From Thermoplasmata archaeon (GTDB lineage Archaea > Thermoplasmatota > Thermoplasmata > GCA-020350865): 11,466 nt of DNA. The first letter of the stretch is position 1, and every line of letters starts with the position of its first letter. The position numbers and the translations under genes are program-made. The stretch spans positions 2,243,873-2,255,338 of the forward strand of contig CP070726.1 in NCBI GenBank assembly GCA_020350865.1, read 5' to 3'. Of the stretch, positions 1-7,300 are shown piece after piece. The notes beneath the pieces were generated by a model. The model ran no database searches. It saw only the letters and a list, made by a program, of their open reading frames with translations, and had not been told where the DNA came from.

Positions 1-2
1 AC

Positions 3-233
3 GAACCGATAGACAACTTCGAACTGGAGCTCTACGGCAACATCGTACCCGGTGATATTATCGGATGGTATGACGAACCCGGTCCGCCCTACGTGGTCCC
101 GGGTGTGTTCGGTCCCGTGTGGTTCGGCGGTTGGGGTGCGCCACCCGTTATCAATACGCTACCGGGCGGTGTGGAGATCATATGGATCGACGAGGAGAAC
201 CCGGTCCAACCCTGCGAGTGGATCCACTTCGGT
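3..233 (+). repeat. Cys module, copy 1 (5' partial)
   Basis: It encodes EPIDNFELEL, then a G/P/W-rich stretch with GGWGAPPVI, LPGG, EIIWIDEENPVQP and CEWIHFG. Copy 2 shows the same order of blocks. Copy 1 is longer by about 17 residues in the middle. Its first Cys (the CYT of copy 2) would lie just outside the window. Confidence 0.75.
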
Positions 234-1385
234 GTTTCCCTGAGACTTGTCAAGAAGGTGATGGAAATCCCCGCACCGGTCCAGTTCTGGCAACAGTTTG
301 TCGGCGGTGTCACGGACATCATAGTCTTCGGTGATCCCGCGCCGAGCCCCGAGGAAGTACCCGAGGAGGCTGAAATCGTCCGGGACTACGTGGTTCTGCC
401 CTATGAAATCCCATTGGAAGAACTCACCTGGCCTGGCACAGAGTACCTGGATTGGATTCAAATAGACGACCCTGCCAATCCGCGCGTGGTGCACCCGGGA
501 GAGGTGGTCACGTACGACATACCCACAACGGAGGAGGATGAAGCAGTCCTGGTCCGGTACACGGTGAGATGGAGGGACGACCCCACTGGGATCGCGGTCC
601 AAGCCCGTTTCGTCAACGAGGCGTTGCTCGAGAGCCACAGCCCGCAGGTGATCGTGGGCCAGCTCATGAACTTCGATGTCCACAACTGCTATACCGAGCC
701 TGTGGATAATTTCGAGCTCGAACTCTTCGGGATATCACCCTGGGACATCGTGGACTGGTATCCAGGTTGGGGAACCCCGCCCCACATCATTTGGCTGCCG
801 GGCGGCACCGGCACCGAGGTCCTTTGGATGGATCGCGACAGACCAATCCCGCCATGCCAGTGGGTGCATTTCGGTCTGAACGTCATCCCAGGTGTTGTCG
901 GGACGGGAGCAAAGGCCTACTGGACTCAAACACTGGATCTGACAGGAGCAAAGGCTTATTTGACCCAGGTTGTTGAAGAAGAACCGACAAAATGGGCCCT
1001 GCTCGTGGCACCAATCCGACTCCCGTGGGAGCTATGCCTGAAGGACGACATCTCGGACATGAGGAACTACCTGCTGGCACGAGGCTGGGACGACGACCAC
1101 ATCATCTTCCTGACCACAGAGACCATTACCGAAGGCCAAAAAGCCAAGCTGCCCAAGGGCGATATAGAGTGGGCCGAAGGTCAAAGCCAGGGTAATAAAG
1201 CAAGTTCTTCACAGGAACAGCAGGAAGACGAATGGTGGATCGACGGTGATGCCACCTGGCAGAACGTGAAGAACGCACTGGATGCCTTGGAGAGCGGAGG
1301 CACCTACCAGTTCTGGCATTCGACCGGCGATGTGACCGAGCAAACATTCGATCCTTCGGACGAGGACGATATAATCTACATGTAG
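3..1385 (+). CDS. N-terminal part of clan CD (C13/caspase-like) peptidase with duplicated Cys module; 5' partial, ends at in-frame TAG
   Basis: The frame is open from the window edge, so the true start lies upstream; a GTG at 93 is only an internal codon. Two copies of an unrecognised module are seen, sharing EP[IV]DNFELEL and PC[EQ]W[IV]HFG (about 3-233 and 687-875). They are joined by an acidic, beta-rich linker. From about 990 a peptidase core begins: a hydrophobic strand (KWALLVAP), a D-M-L helix, a second strand (HIIFLT), a low-complexity Q/E/S insertion, and DATWQNVKNALDAL, which matches the 'D-A-T-x-x-N-V' region of caspase/legumain-like folds. The TAG falls after DDIIYM, in the strand that leads into the catalytic His. 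The frame resumes at once (see 1386-1874), so this is very probably one gene. Family assignment is by motif recognition. The substrate is unknown; an extracellular role is inferred from the module style. The base composition looks more GC-rich than that of the large gene at 4349. Confidence 0.82.
   Translation, partial: EPIDNFELELYGNIVPGDIIGWYDEPGPPYVVPGVFGPVWFGGWGAPPVINTLPGGVEIIWIDEENPVQPCEWIHFGVSLRLVKKVMEIPAPVQFWQQFVGGVTDIIVFGDPAPSPEEVPEEAEIVRDYVVLPYEIPLEELTWPGTEYLDWIQIDDPANPRVVHPGEVVTYDIPTTEEDEAVLVRYTVRWRDDPTGIAVQARFVNEALLESHSPQVIVGQLMNFDVHNCYTEPVDNFELELFGISPWDIVDWYPGWGTPPHIIWLPGGTGTEVLWMDRDRPIPPCQWVHFGLNVIPGVVGTGAKAYWTQTLDLTGAKAYLTQVVEEEPTKWALLVAPIRLPWELCLKDDISDMRNYLLARGWDDDHIIFLTTETITEGQKAKLPKGDIEWAEGQSQGNKASSSQEQQEDEWWIDGDATWQNVKNALDALESGGTYQFWHSTGDVTEQTFDPSDEDDIIYM
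687..875 (+). repeat. Cys module, copy 2
   Basis: It encodes CYTEPVDNFELEL, WYPGWGTPPHIIW, LPGG, EVLWMDRDRPIPP and CQWVHFG. The two Cys codons (687-689 and 855-857) bracket the module and could form a disulfide. I do not recognise the domain family. Confidence 0.75.
903..968 (+). repeat. Short tandem repeat TGAKAY[WL]TQ
   Basis: TGAKAYWTQ (903-929) is followed after four residues by TGAKAYLTQ (942-968). It lies in the linker between the second Cys module and the peptidase core. The DNA copies differ mainly at third positions. Confidence 0.7.
1383..1385 (+). other. In-frame amber (TAG) codon inside the peptidase gene
   Basis: Aligning DDIIYM-TAG-FKDHGG with the legumain-type pattern (hydrophobics, Y, F, x, D, H, G) places the TAG where a Tyr is usual. 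TAC or TAT to TAG is one base change. In some archaea TAG is read as pyrrolysine. Against genome-wide reassignment, the 87-residue gene ends with TAG at 9646-9648; reading through it would run to 10629 out of frame across the glycosyltransferase gene. Confidence 0.8.
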
Positions 1386-1874
1386 TTTAAGGACCACGGA
1401 GGAACCTATCCTGATGGACAGAGACCCCCGCCCCTGACAGATCCGAGGCCGGGAGACGAGACGGAGGATAACTATGACGGTACGTTCTGTACCTTGGGCA
1501 ACCTGCTCGATCCATGGGATCCGCTATACTTCTGGTTCGACGATGAGATGGACATCGAGCTCGACCAGATCACCTTTGACTGGCTCGTCTTCGAGATGAT
1601 GGCCTGCCATGCGGGTGAGTTTTTGCCCGATTGTGCCGGGCCCATGAGACTGGTCTGTCTGAGCTGCCGGGAGTACGAGAGCTCTTATGGTGTGCCACCG
1701 TACTACGACCTGTACGACGGCCTTACACAGGCACCTCCCAATTACCTGGTGGACGACGGCTTCGTCTCCGTGGAAGAGGCACATCAGTGGGAGGCAGATA
1801 CCATACCTCCACCATATGACGATTGGCAACACCCGATTTCCAATGATCAGATCCCGGGCGAGACAAAACTGTAG
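1386..1874 (+). CDS. Catalytic C-terminal part of the same C13-like peptidase, in frame after the TAG
   Basis: This stretch is in the same frame as 3-1385 and holds both expected catalytic residues. FKDHGG has its His codon at 1395-1397; the strand-turn motif FEMMACHAGEF has its Cys codon at 1605-1607. Legumain has the comparable YFTDHG and EACESG motifs. Further C13-like marks follow: GPMRLVCLSCREYESS (pocket strand after the Cys), DDGFVSVEEAHQW, and a final QHPISNDQIPGE. No frame damage is visible in 162 codons, which argues against an old pseudogene. A gene finder would start it at TTG 1494 or later and lose the His, giving a nonfunctional fragment. It is therefore best read as the other half of one interrupted gene. 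It ends at TAG 1872-1874, 18 bases before a hairpin terminator; the next in-frame stop would be TGA at 1932-1934. Confidence 0.78.
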   Translation, partial: FKDHGGTYPDGQRPPPLTDPRPGDETEDNYDGTFCTLGNLLDPWDPLYFWFDDEMDIELDQITFDWLVFEMMACHAGEFLPDCAGPMRLVCLSCREYESSYGVPPYYDLYDGLTQAPPNYLVDDGFVSVEEAHQWEADTIPPPYDDWQHPISNDQIPGETKL

Positions 1875-1892
1875 GACACTCTTTGTAACAAT

Positions 1893-1925
1893 GGGGCTTT
1901 TACGCCCCTCTCTTCTAATTTTTTA
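1893..1925 (+). terminator. Hairpin plus T-rich tail after the peptidase gene
   Basis: GGGGC (1893-1897) pairs with GCCCC (1904-1908) over a TTTTAC loop. A pyrimidine/T-rich run with six Ts (1919-1924) follows. It starts 18 bases after TAG 1872-1874, which supports that TAG as the real gene end. Archaeal termination relies mainly on the T tract. Confidence 0.6.
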
Positions 1926-2089
1926 ATAGGATGATCGATTTTCATATCCAAAACAAAGAAGGTAATTGAAAAGATGTTTTTTATAGCATTTAAGTTCGTT
2001 TCCCTGACGATATTACAATAAAGCCATTGGATTGAAAGTATTTTGGTTTCTTTTGGAGCATGGTGTCTTATTGGCCATTCATCTGATGG

Positions 2090-2101
2090 GCATCATGATG
2101 C
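2090..2101. repeat. 12-bp perfect palindrome
   Basis: GCATCATGATGC reads the same on both strands. It sits just past the stop of the 42-residue ORF, in the convergent space between that ORF and the peptidase gene. No function is assigned. Confidence 0.4.
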
Positions 2102-2103
2102 GG

Positions 2104-2232
2104 CTACGAACCGTACTTCTTGATCCACCGCTTCCTGCCCTTTCTGTACTCCTTTTGGGTCAGAAGCACGCTTCCGAGCTTTTTTACCGATACGATCTCT
2201 ACCAACAGCTCCTTTCCATCTCTTGTGAGCAT
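2104..2232 (-). CDS. Small basic protein, 42 residues, unrecognised
   Basis: Translating the minus strand from ATG at 2232 gives 42 residues ending at TAG 2106-2104. It starts MLTRDGKELLVEIVSV and ends with the basic stretch RKGRKRWIKKYGS. Alternating hydrophobic and charged residues (ELLVEIVSVKKLGSVLLT) suggest a small beta barrel or hairpin, and the Lys/Arg-rich end suggests nucleic-acid binding; both are inference. An in-frame TAA directly precedes the ATG, so the start is fixed. A T-rich TATA-like element (minus strand TTTTTTAAGG, plus 2269-2278) lies about 40 bases upstream. It follows the 110-residue gene on the same strand. The overlapping plus-strand frame at 2032-2250 is low-complexity and less convincing. 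I do not recognise a family; the call rests on protein-like composition only. Confidence 0.45.
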   Translation of the reverse strand: MLTRDGKELLVEIVSVKKLGSVLLTQKEYRKGRKRWIKKYGS

Positions 2233-2348
2233 TTACCCATCTCTCGATAACTCAATATGATGAAAATACCTTAAAAAATTCTTCTCCGAAATATCATCTG
2301 TGATTATCCGAAATGAAAAACAAAACTCAATCTGCCATCTGGGATGGA

Positions 2349-2681
2349 TCAGTAGCATCTGTCATTGCAATGGCATATATCGTCGCCGTACTTGTGCAGT
2401 GTCTGGCCGCCCCAGTAACCGAAGGCGTAGAGCAACGTGTCGATTGCCCCGTCATCGGAAAGTGAGAGGTTCATCTTGGTGAGGAGGCCCGTTTTGTAGA
2501 GCATCCTCGCAATCTTTGTCACGGCATCCCTCATCTCCCACGACTCCGTGTCTCCCCCTCTCATGACCTTGTAGGGACAGTTCGACTCGTCCGAGCACTT
2601 TATCATGTCCACTATGTGGGGCTCAACCTCGTCCTGGAAGAGCCTGATTTTGTCCAGCATGCTCTTGTCTATTGCCACCAT
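2349..2681 (-). CDS. Hypothetical protein, 110 residues
   Basis: ATG at 2681 gives a 110-residue protein ending in TGA. No family is recognised. It looks soluble and mainly helical (KSMLDKIRLFQDEVEPHIVDMIK, then RDAVTKIARMLYKTGLL), with no signal peptide or membrane segment. Cys residues occur at about 29 and 35 (CSDESNC) and in the tail (CHCNDRC), which could bind a metal; this is inference. It lies about 100 bases downstream of the sirtuin gene on the same strand. A symmetrical TATA box at 2711-2718, 30 bases from the ATG, suggests its own almost leaderless transcript. A perfect 18-bp dyad lies further upstream (2742-2759). It is probably a genuine gene because the frame is well filled and the promoter is well placed. 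Confidence 0.7.
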   Translation of the reverse strand: MVAIDKSMLDKIRLFQDEVEPHIVDMIKCSDESNCPYKVMRGGDTESWEMRDAVTKIARMLYKTGLLTKMNLSLSDDGAIDTLLYAFGYWGGQTLHKYGDDICHCNDRCY

Positions 2682-2710
2682 GGCTATCCAGAAAGATATG
2701 GTTTTGTGAG

Positions 2711-2718
2711 CTTATAAG
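2711..2718 (-). promoter_or_regulatory. TATA box of the 110-residue gene
   Basis: CTTATAAG is 30 bases ahead of the ATG at 2681. Archaeal transcripts start about 22-27 bases after the box, so the leader would be only a few bases long. Confidence 0.5.
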
Positions 2719-2741
2719 ATTTGCGGAAATTTTCATTAGCC

Positions 2742-2759
2742 ATGTACAAGAATGTACAT
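2742..2759. promoter_or_regulatory. 18-bp perfect inverted repeat, candidate operator
   Basis: ATGTACA-AGAA-TGTACAT is a perfect dyad with 7-bp arms and a 4-base spacer. It lies between the sirtuin stop and the TATA box of the next gene, about 24 bases upstream of the box. Position and symmetry fit a dimeric regulator site; the regulator is unknown. Confidence 0.45.
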
Positions 2760-2783
2760 CCCGAATTGGGAAAAAGATATCAG

Positions 2784-3530
2784 TCATTTCTCTTTTTTTA
2801 CCTCCGCCCACAATCGCGGCAAGATTACGCCGACCTTCCCGAAAAGTGAAACATGGGAAATGGCAGAAACAGGTGTGTTGCTCAGGTTCAGTTCGATGAT
2901 GTGGGCGCCGTTTCTCTTGGCCGCATAAGGGAGGTTTGCCGCGGGCTGAACAAGTGCGGAGGTACCCACCACAAGCATGACCTCGCACCGTGCAGCCAGT
3001 TCGAAGGCCTCCCTCACCTCCTTTTCGGGCATGGGCTCCCCGAACCAAACCACATCCGGCCGGAGGATTGAGCCGCAACGGCATCTGGGGGGTACACTCT
3101 TCAGGGGGACATCGAAGAAATCGAAGGATATCTGCTCATCCTCGCATCTGGCCCTCCAGATGTTCCCGTGCAATTTGACTATCCTTCTGCTGCCCGCCCG
3201 TCTGTGCAGACCGTCCACGTTCTGGGTGATCACTGTGAATTCCCTGTAATGGTCCTCCATCTCGGCTATGGTAAGGTGGGCGAAATTGGGCTCAGCGTTG
3301 TGTATGATGCCCCTGCGCCACTCGTACCACTCCCACACCCTCTTGGGATCCTGCTTAAAGGCCTGGGGGGTTGCGAGCTCCTCTGCCCTGTAATTTCTCC
3401 ACATCCCATCCTTCCCCCTGAACGTGGGGACACCGGATTCGGCAGAGATGCCCGCCCCTGAAAACACAACGACATTTTCTGCCTGTTTCAGTATATCGGC
3501 AGCCTCCGTGATACCGGAATTGTCGCTCAT
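2784..3530 (-). CDS. Sir2-family NAD-dependent protein deacylase (class III, CobB/SIRT5-like)
   Basis: A full-length sirtuin of 248 residues, the usual catalytic-core size. It removes acyl groups from lysine using NAD+, giving nicotinamide and O-acyl-ADP-ribose, in the cytoplasm. Visible motifs are GAGISAESGVPTFRG (25-39), TQNVDGLH (102-109), catalytic H121 in LHGN, VWFGE (161-165), GTSALVQPAANLP (189-201) and ELN (213-215). Y69 and R72 in YEWRR match the Tyr/Arg pair that marks class III sirtuins favouring succinyl or malonyl lysine, so desuccinylase activity is likely by family knowledge. The zinc site is odd: only C129, C150 and C152 are present, with E132 at the usual second Cys position and a C-x-C in place of C-x-x-C. 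The ATG at 3530 is the natural start. A TATA box about 60 bases upstream diverges from the large operon. Known archaeal targets include chromatin proteins; the target here is unknown. Confidence 0.95.
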   Translation of the reverse strand: MSDNSGITEAADILKQAENVVVFSGAGISAESGVPTFRGKDGMWRNYRAEELATPQAFKQDPKRVWEWYEWRRGIIHNAEPNFAHLTIAEMEDHYREFTVITQNVDGLHRRAGSRRIVKLHGNIWRARCEDEQISFDFFDVPLKSVPPRCRCGSILRPDVVWFGEPMPEKEVREAFELAARCEVMLVVGTSALVQPAANLPYAAKRNGAHIIELNLSNTPVSAISHVSLFGKVGVILPRLWAEVKKEK

Positions 3531-3589
3531 TGCCAGTGAAATGGTTGAAGGGCGGTTTTAGCTTTTTTGTGGAGTGCATTCCTTTGGGG

Positions 3590-3597
3590 TATATAAA
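3590..3597 (-). promoter_or_regulatory. TATA box of the sirtuin gene
   Basis: Read on the minus strand this is TTTATATA, the canonical archaeal box, 60 bases ahead of the ATG. A leader of about 35 bases is expected. A second weaker box (TATAAAATAC on the minus strand, plus 3604-3613) lies just upstream. Confidence 0.55.
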
Positions 3598-3643
3598 ACA
3601 GATGTATTTTATAACTAGAAGAATGTAAGTTTGCTACACAGAA

Positions 3644-3653
3644 CTTATATACC
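3644..3653 (+). promoter_or_regulatory. TATA box of the four-gene surface-protein operon
   Basis: CTTATATACC is centred about 57 bases before the GTG start at 3705. The start site should be near 3673, leaving a leader of about 30 bases with a purine-rich AAGGGGG (3691-3697) as ribosome-binding site. It is about 50 bases from the divergent sirtuin box, so one regulator could affect both. Confidence 0.6.
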
Positions 3654-3704
3654 ACCAGTAACATAGCAATAACAAATTGCAACATGCAATAAGGGGGTTC
3701 CGCG

Positions 3705-4352
3705 GTGAGAAGGAAGAACCAGTGGGGCACGGTGGCAATCGGCCTTGCGCTGGCCGCCTACACGCTTGTGTGCATGGGTGACGTGATTGCCTTCGATGCC
3801 TCGGCAGCAACTGAGAACGCAAGTGAAAATAACACCATGCAGCCAATCGTTTTTGTCTACGAAAGCCAGGACAACGATACCTATTACATAGGCTTCACAC
3901 CATCAGAAAGTCAAAGCGAGAATGCCACACAGACCTTTGTTGTAGAAATCCCGGGATCCCAAAATAACGATCCACAAGATAATCTTCTCACCCTTGCTCT
4001 CCTCGCACTCATGGTCATCGTTTTCTCCCTCCTCCTCGTCCACATGCTTTTGCACCACTTTCATGTGGATGGAAGAGACGATGATAAGGCCAAATCCCTC
4101 CTAGAGGCCCAACCAAACCCCATCGAGGCAGGCCATTTTAATGAGGATGACAACATGCCGCAGCCCGAAGAGGACCTGTTCCCTCTGCCTCTCGCCCTGA
4201 CCGTTCTTAACGGCTTTTTTCAGGGTTCTCAAAAGGGCGCAGACGTGCCCACACCCTCGATGGGGAACCCTTTTTTCCGGGAGGAGGAGCCCTGGGTGAT
4301 TTCGGGAGGTGAAGAACCTATTGAGGATGTCCCTTCGGGGGTGAGGATATGA
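3705..4352 (+). CDS. Two-segment membrane protein with short ectodomain and long acidic cytoplasmic tail
   Basis: A 215-residue protein from GTG at 3705. No family is recognised. Layout: basic start (MRRKNQW), hydrophobic signal or anchor (8-24), a short outer domain (about 30-92) with four N-glycosylation sequons (N38-A-S, N42-N-T, N57-D-T, N73-A-T), a transmembrane helix (94-116), then a roughly 95-residue acidic, Pro-rich tail predicted to be cytoplasmic. The GTG is chosen because AAGGGGG lies seven bases upstream and the hydrophobic segment follows directly; the in-frame region further up lacks a better start. Its TGA overlaps the ATG of the giant PKD gene (ATGA at 4349-4352), so the two are translationally coupled and probably interact at the membrane. 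A partner, anchor or signalling role is inference. Confidence 0.8.
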   Translation: MRRKNQWGTVAIGLALAAYTLVCMGDVIAFDASAATENASENNTMQPIVFVYESQDNDTYYIGFTPSESQSENATQTFVVEIPGSQNNDPQDNLLTLALLALMVIVFSLLLVHMLLHHFHVDGRDDDKAKSLLEAQPNPIEAGHFNEDDNMPQPEEDLFPLPLALTVLNGFFQGSQKGADVPTPSMGNPFFREEEPWVISGGEEPIEDVPSGVRI

Positions 4353-7300
4353 GAAGGAGGTTGTTTTCCACCACAGTTTTCGTGATGCTGGTTTTGGGAA
4401 TGTTCGTTGGGGTGGATTTCGGGTGGGAGGTTGTGGATGTGGCTGAAGCACCTAATCCATCCATTGTAGCAAATGCAGGCCCAGATCAAACTGTGCATAC
4501 AGGAGAGGTGGTGCAGTTCGATGGCTCAGGGAGTAGTGCTCCCTTTGACGAATGGACGATACAAACTGTTGACTCCCAAAGCCGGGGACACGGATTAACG
4601 GCCCTTGCAGTAGACCCAGATGGTAATCCTCATATCGCTTATATAACTTTTGAGTCGTCGCCAATATATACTGAGCTTAAATATGCAAAATATATTAACA
4701 ACCATTGGTCCATCGACACCATAGATAGTGGGACCAGTCTCGGCGGAGGGCATGTTTCCATTGCGGTGGATAGAAATTTTATTCCCCATATCAGCTACTA
4801 CGAGGGGTGGGACGACGACCTGAAATATGCCAAGTTGAACGGGACCACCTGGGATATAGAGATTGTGGACTCAATCGGGTGCGTTGGTCAATCACCATGC
4901 ATTACTATAGATTCGAACAATAGACCACATATCAGCTATTTGGATCTCTCAAACATGGAAGTAAAGTATGCATGGCATGATGGAATCAATTGGTTCTGTG
5001 AAACAATAGGTCCAGGTTATAAGTTTATGCCTATTTGCCTCGATTCATCTGACACACCTCATATAAGTTATTTTGATATCAACAATTACGATTTGATGTA
5101 TGCTTATAAGGTAGGGGCATCATGGACCATAAACACAGTAGATGAAAATGGAGATGTAGGGAGAGGCTCTTCTTTGGAACTGGATGCCAATGGGAATCCC
5201 CACATCAGCTATTTGGACCTGACTAATAGGAAACTAAAATATGCCCAATGGAACGGGAGTGGGTGGAATATCGAAACAATCGATATCGATACTTATGGAC
5301 CCACATCATTGAAAATCGACAGCAAGGGAAATCCACACATCAGCTTGTACGATTCCGCCAATAATGTTGTTTCATACACCGTAAAAGCAGCTAATTCCTG
5401 GACAATTGAGACATTGGATGGAATCAATAACCAATATGGAGCATCACTCGCGCTTGATAATTTTGATAATCCTTTTCTGAGTTATGCAGAAAACTCCTTT
5501 GGGGATGTGAAACTCGCCTCGAAAAGGAGTGACATAATTTCATATAATTGGGATTTCGGGGATGGTTCTCCAAGTGAAGAAGGGATATATCCTGTTCATA
5601 CCTATAATTATTCAGGGATTTATACAGTCAATCTCACCGTTATGGATAGTAATGGTGAATCAGATACCGATACCTGCATAATCACTGTATTGGATCTTAC
5701 AAACCAGACCCCTGTAGCCAACGCAGGTCCTGACCAAACGGTCAGTGAACTAGAAACCGTGTATTTGGACGGCTCACTCTCGCATGACCCGGACGGTGAA
5801 ATCGTGAGTTATGAATGGAACTTGGGAGATGGATCACCTCCGGTAAACGATATCACCTTCGGTCATATCTATTCTGTACCTGGTATTTATGATGTCACTC
5901 TCAACGTAATTGACAATCACGGTTTGACTGGCATCGATACTTGCACGATAACCGTACAGGCAATTACTCCGGTTTCTGAAGCCGGGCCAGATCGGACGGT
6001 ATTTGTCGGAGAAGAGGTGCATTTCGACGGCAGCCAGAGCTCCCATCCAATGGGATACTGGCAGATAGAAACCGTTGATTCGGGGGGTGATAAGGGGAAC
6101 TTCAACGATATTGCCGTTGACAGCAGCAATATCCCGCACATCAGCTATCACCACTATATTCCCCCACCCCCTCCACCTCCTCCTCCACCCCCGCCTGGCT
6201 GCGGCGATCCCCTCATGTACGCCAAGAGAACCGGGGGTTTCTGGAACGAGGAAGTCGTAGATGATCAGGGTTATGTAGGATTTCACACCTCGATTGCCCT
6301 GGATACCAATGATTATCCCCATATCAGTTATTCCGAAGGAGGGCGGGGAAACGAATCAGTCAAATACGCCAGATGGACTGGCGTTGCCTGGGAAATCGAT
6401 ACCGTTCAATTCAGTGTCGGGACCTTGGCCACTTCAATCGCATTAGATAATAACGATAATCCCCATATCAGCTACGATCATTGGGGTGGATCAGTTCGTT
6501 ATGCATGGTTTGATGGATCAGGTTGGAATATAGAGAATGTAGGAGTAGGTGGACGAAGTTCCCTAGCATTCGACAGCAATAACAATCCACACATGGTGTA
6601 TATTAATGATTACGGCATCCAATACGCGAGAAGGGAGGGCGGCATCTGGTATATCGAGGAGCCTCTCCAATCCATATATGGGAATCACTTTTCATTTGCT
6701 TTGGATAGCAATGATATTCCTCACATCAGTTATTTTGATTATCATAACAACGGGCTTGCACATGCCGAATTTGTAAACGGGGAGTGGATATTAGATGTAA
6801 TTGATTCATCAAGCAATTTTTTTAACTTAAGCTCTATTGCAATAGACCTCTCAGATAATATCCATATATGTTATGTGGATCTCATCAATCACAATTTAAA
6901 ATATGCACGGCAAACACCAGATGGATGGGATATCGAAATCATTGATTCTACTGGTTCGTATGGTGGCTACAACTCCATTGCGGTAGACGAATATTACGTT
7001 CCGCACATCAGCTATTACTACAGGTATCCAGATGGAAACGGGGATTTAAAATATGCGACAAAAATGACCAATCTGGTTTCGTATAACTGGGATTTCGGTG
7101 ACGGTTCTCCGTGTGAGGAAGGGATAGATCCAGTCCATAAGTACTATTATCCCGGGATATACAATGCCACACTCACTGTTACGGACAACAATGGTGATTC
7201 GGATTCCGATACCTGCACAATTACTGTTCTTGAAAAACCAAACACCCCTCCTGTGGCTGATGCGGGTTCTGATCGGACAGTCTATATATATGAGCCCGTT

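Noticed and set aside
159..683. 174-residue minus-strand open frame
   Set aside because: It lies fully opposite the peptidase gene, whose repeats and motifs are clear. It has no promoter or ribosome site and its protein is unlike any domain I know.
2032..2250. 72-residue plus-strand open frame
   Set aside because: Low-complexity Leu-rich translation, no ribosome-binding site, and it overlaps the more protein-like 42-residue minus-strand frame.
3168..3461. 97-residue plus-strand frame opposite the sirtuin
   Set aside because: The minus strand carries all sirtuin motifs; the plus frame has no domain features.
5834..6322. 162-residue minus-strand open frame over the poly-proline region
   Set aside because: It is opposite the propeller repeats and is open mainly because of repeat composition; no independent support.
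4550..7072. Possible CRISPR-like or DNA-level tandem array
   Set aside because: The periodicity is at protein level (about 43-52 residues) with diverged DNA and no identical repeats or spacers.
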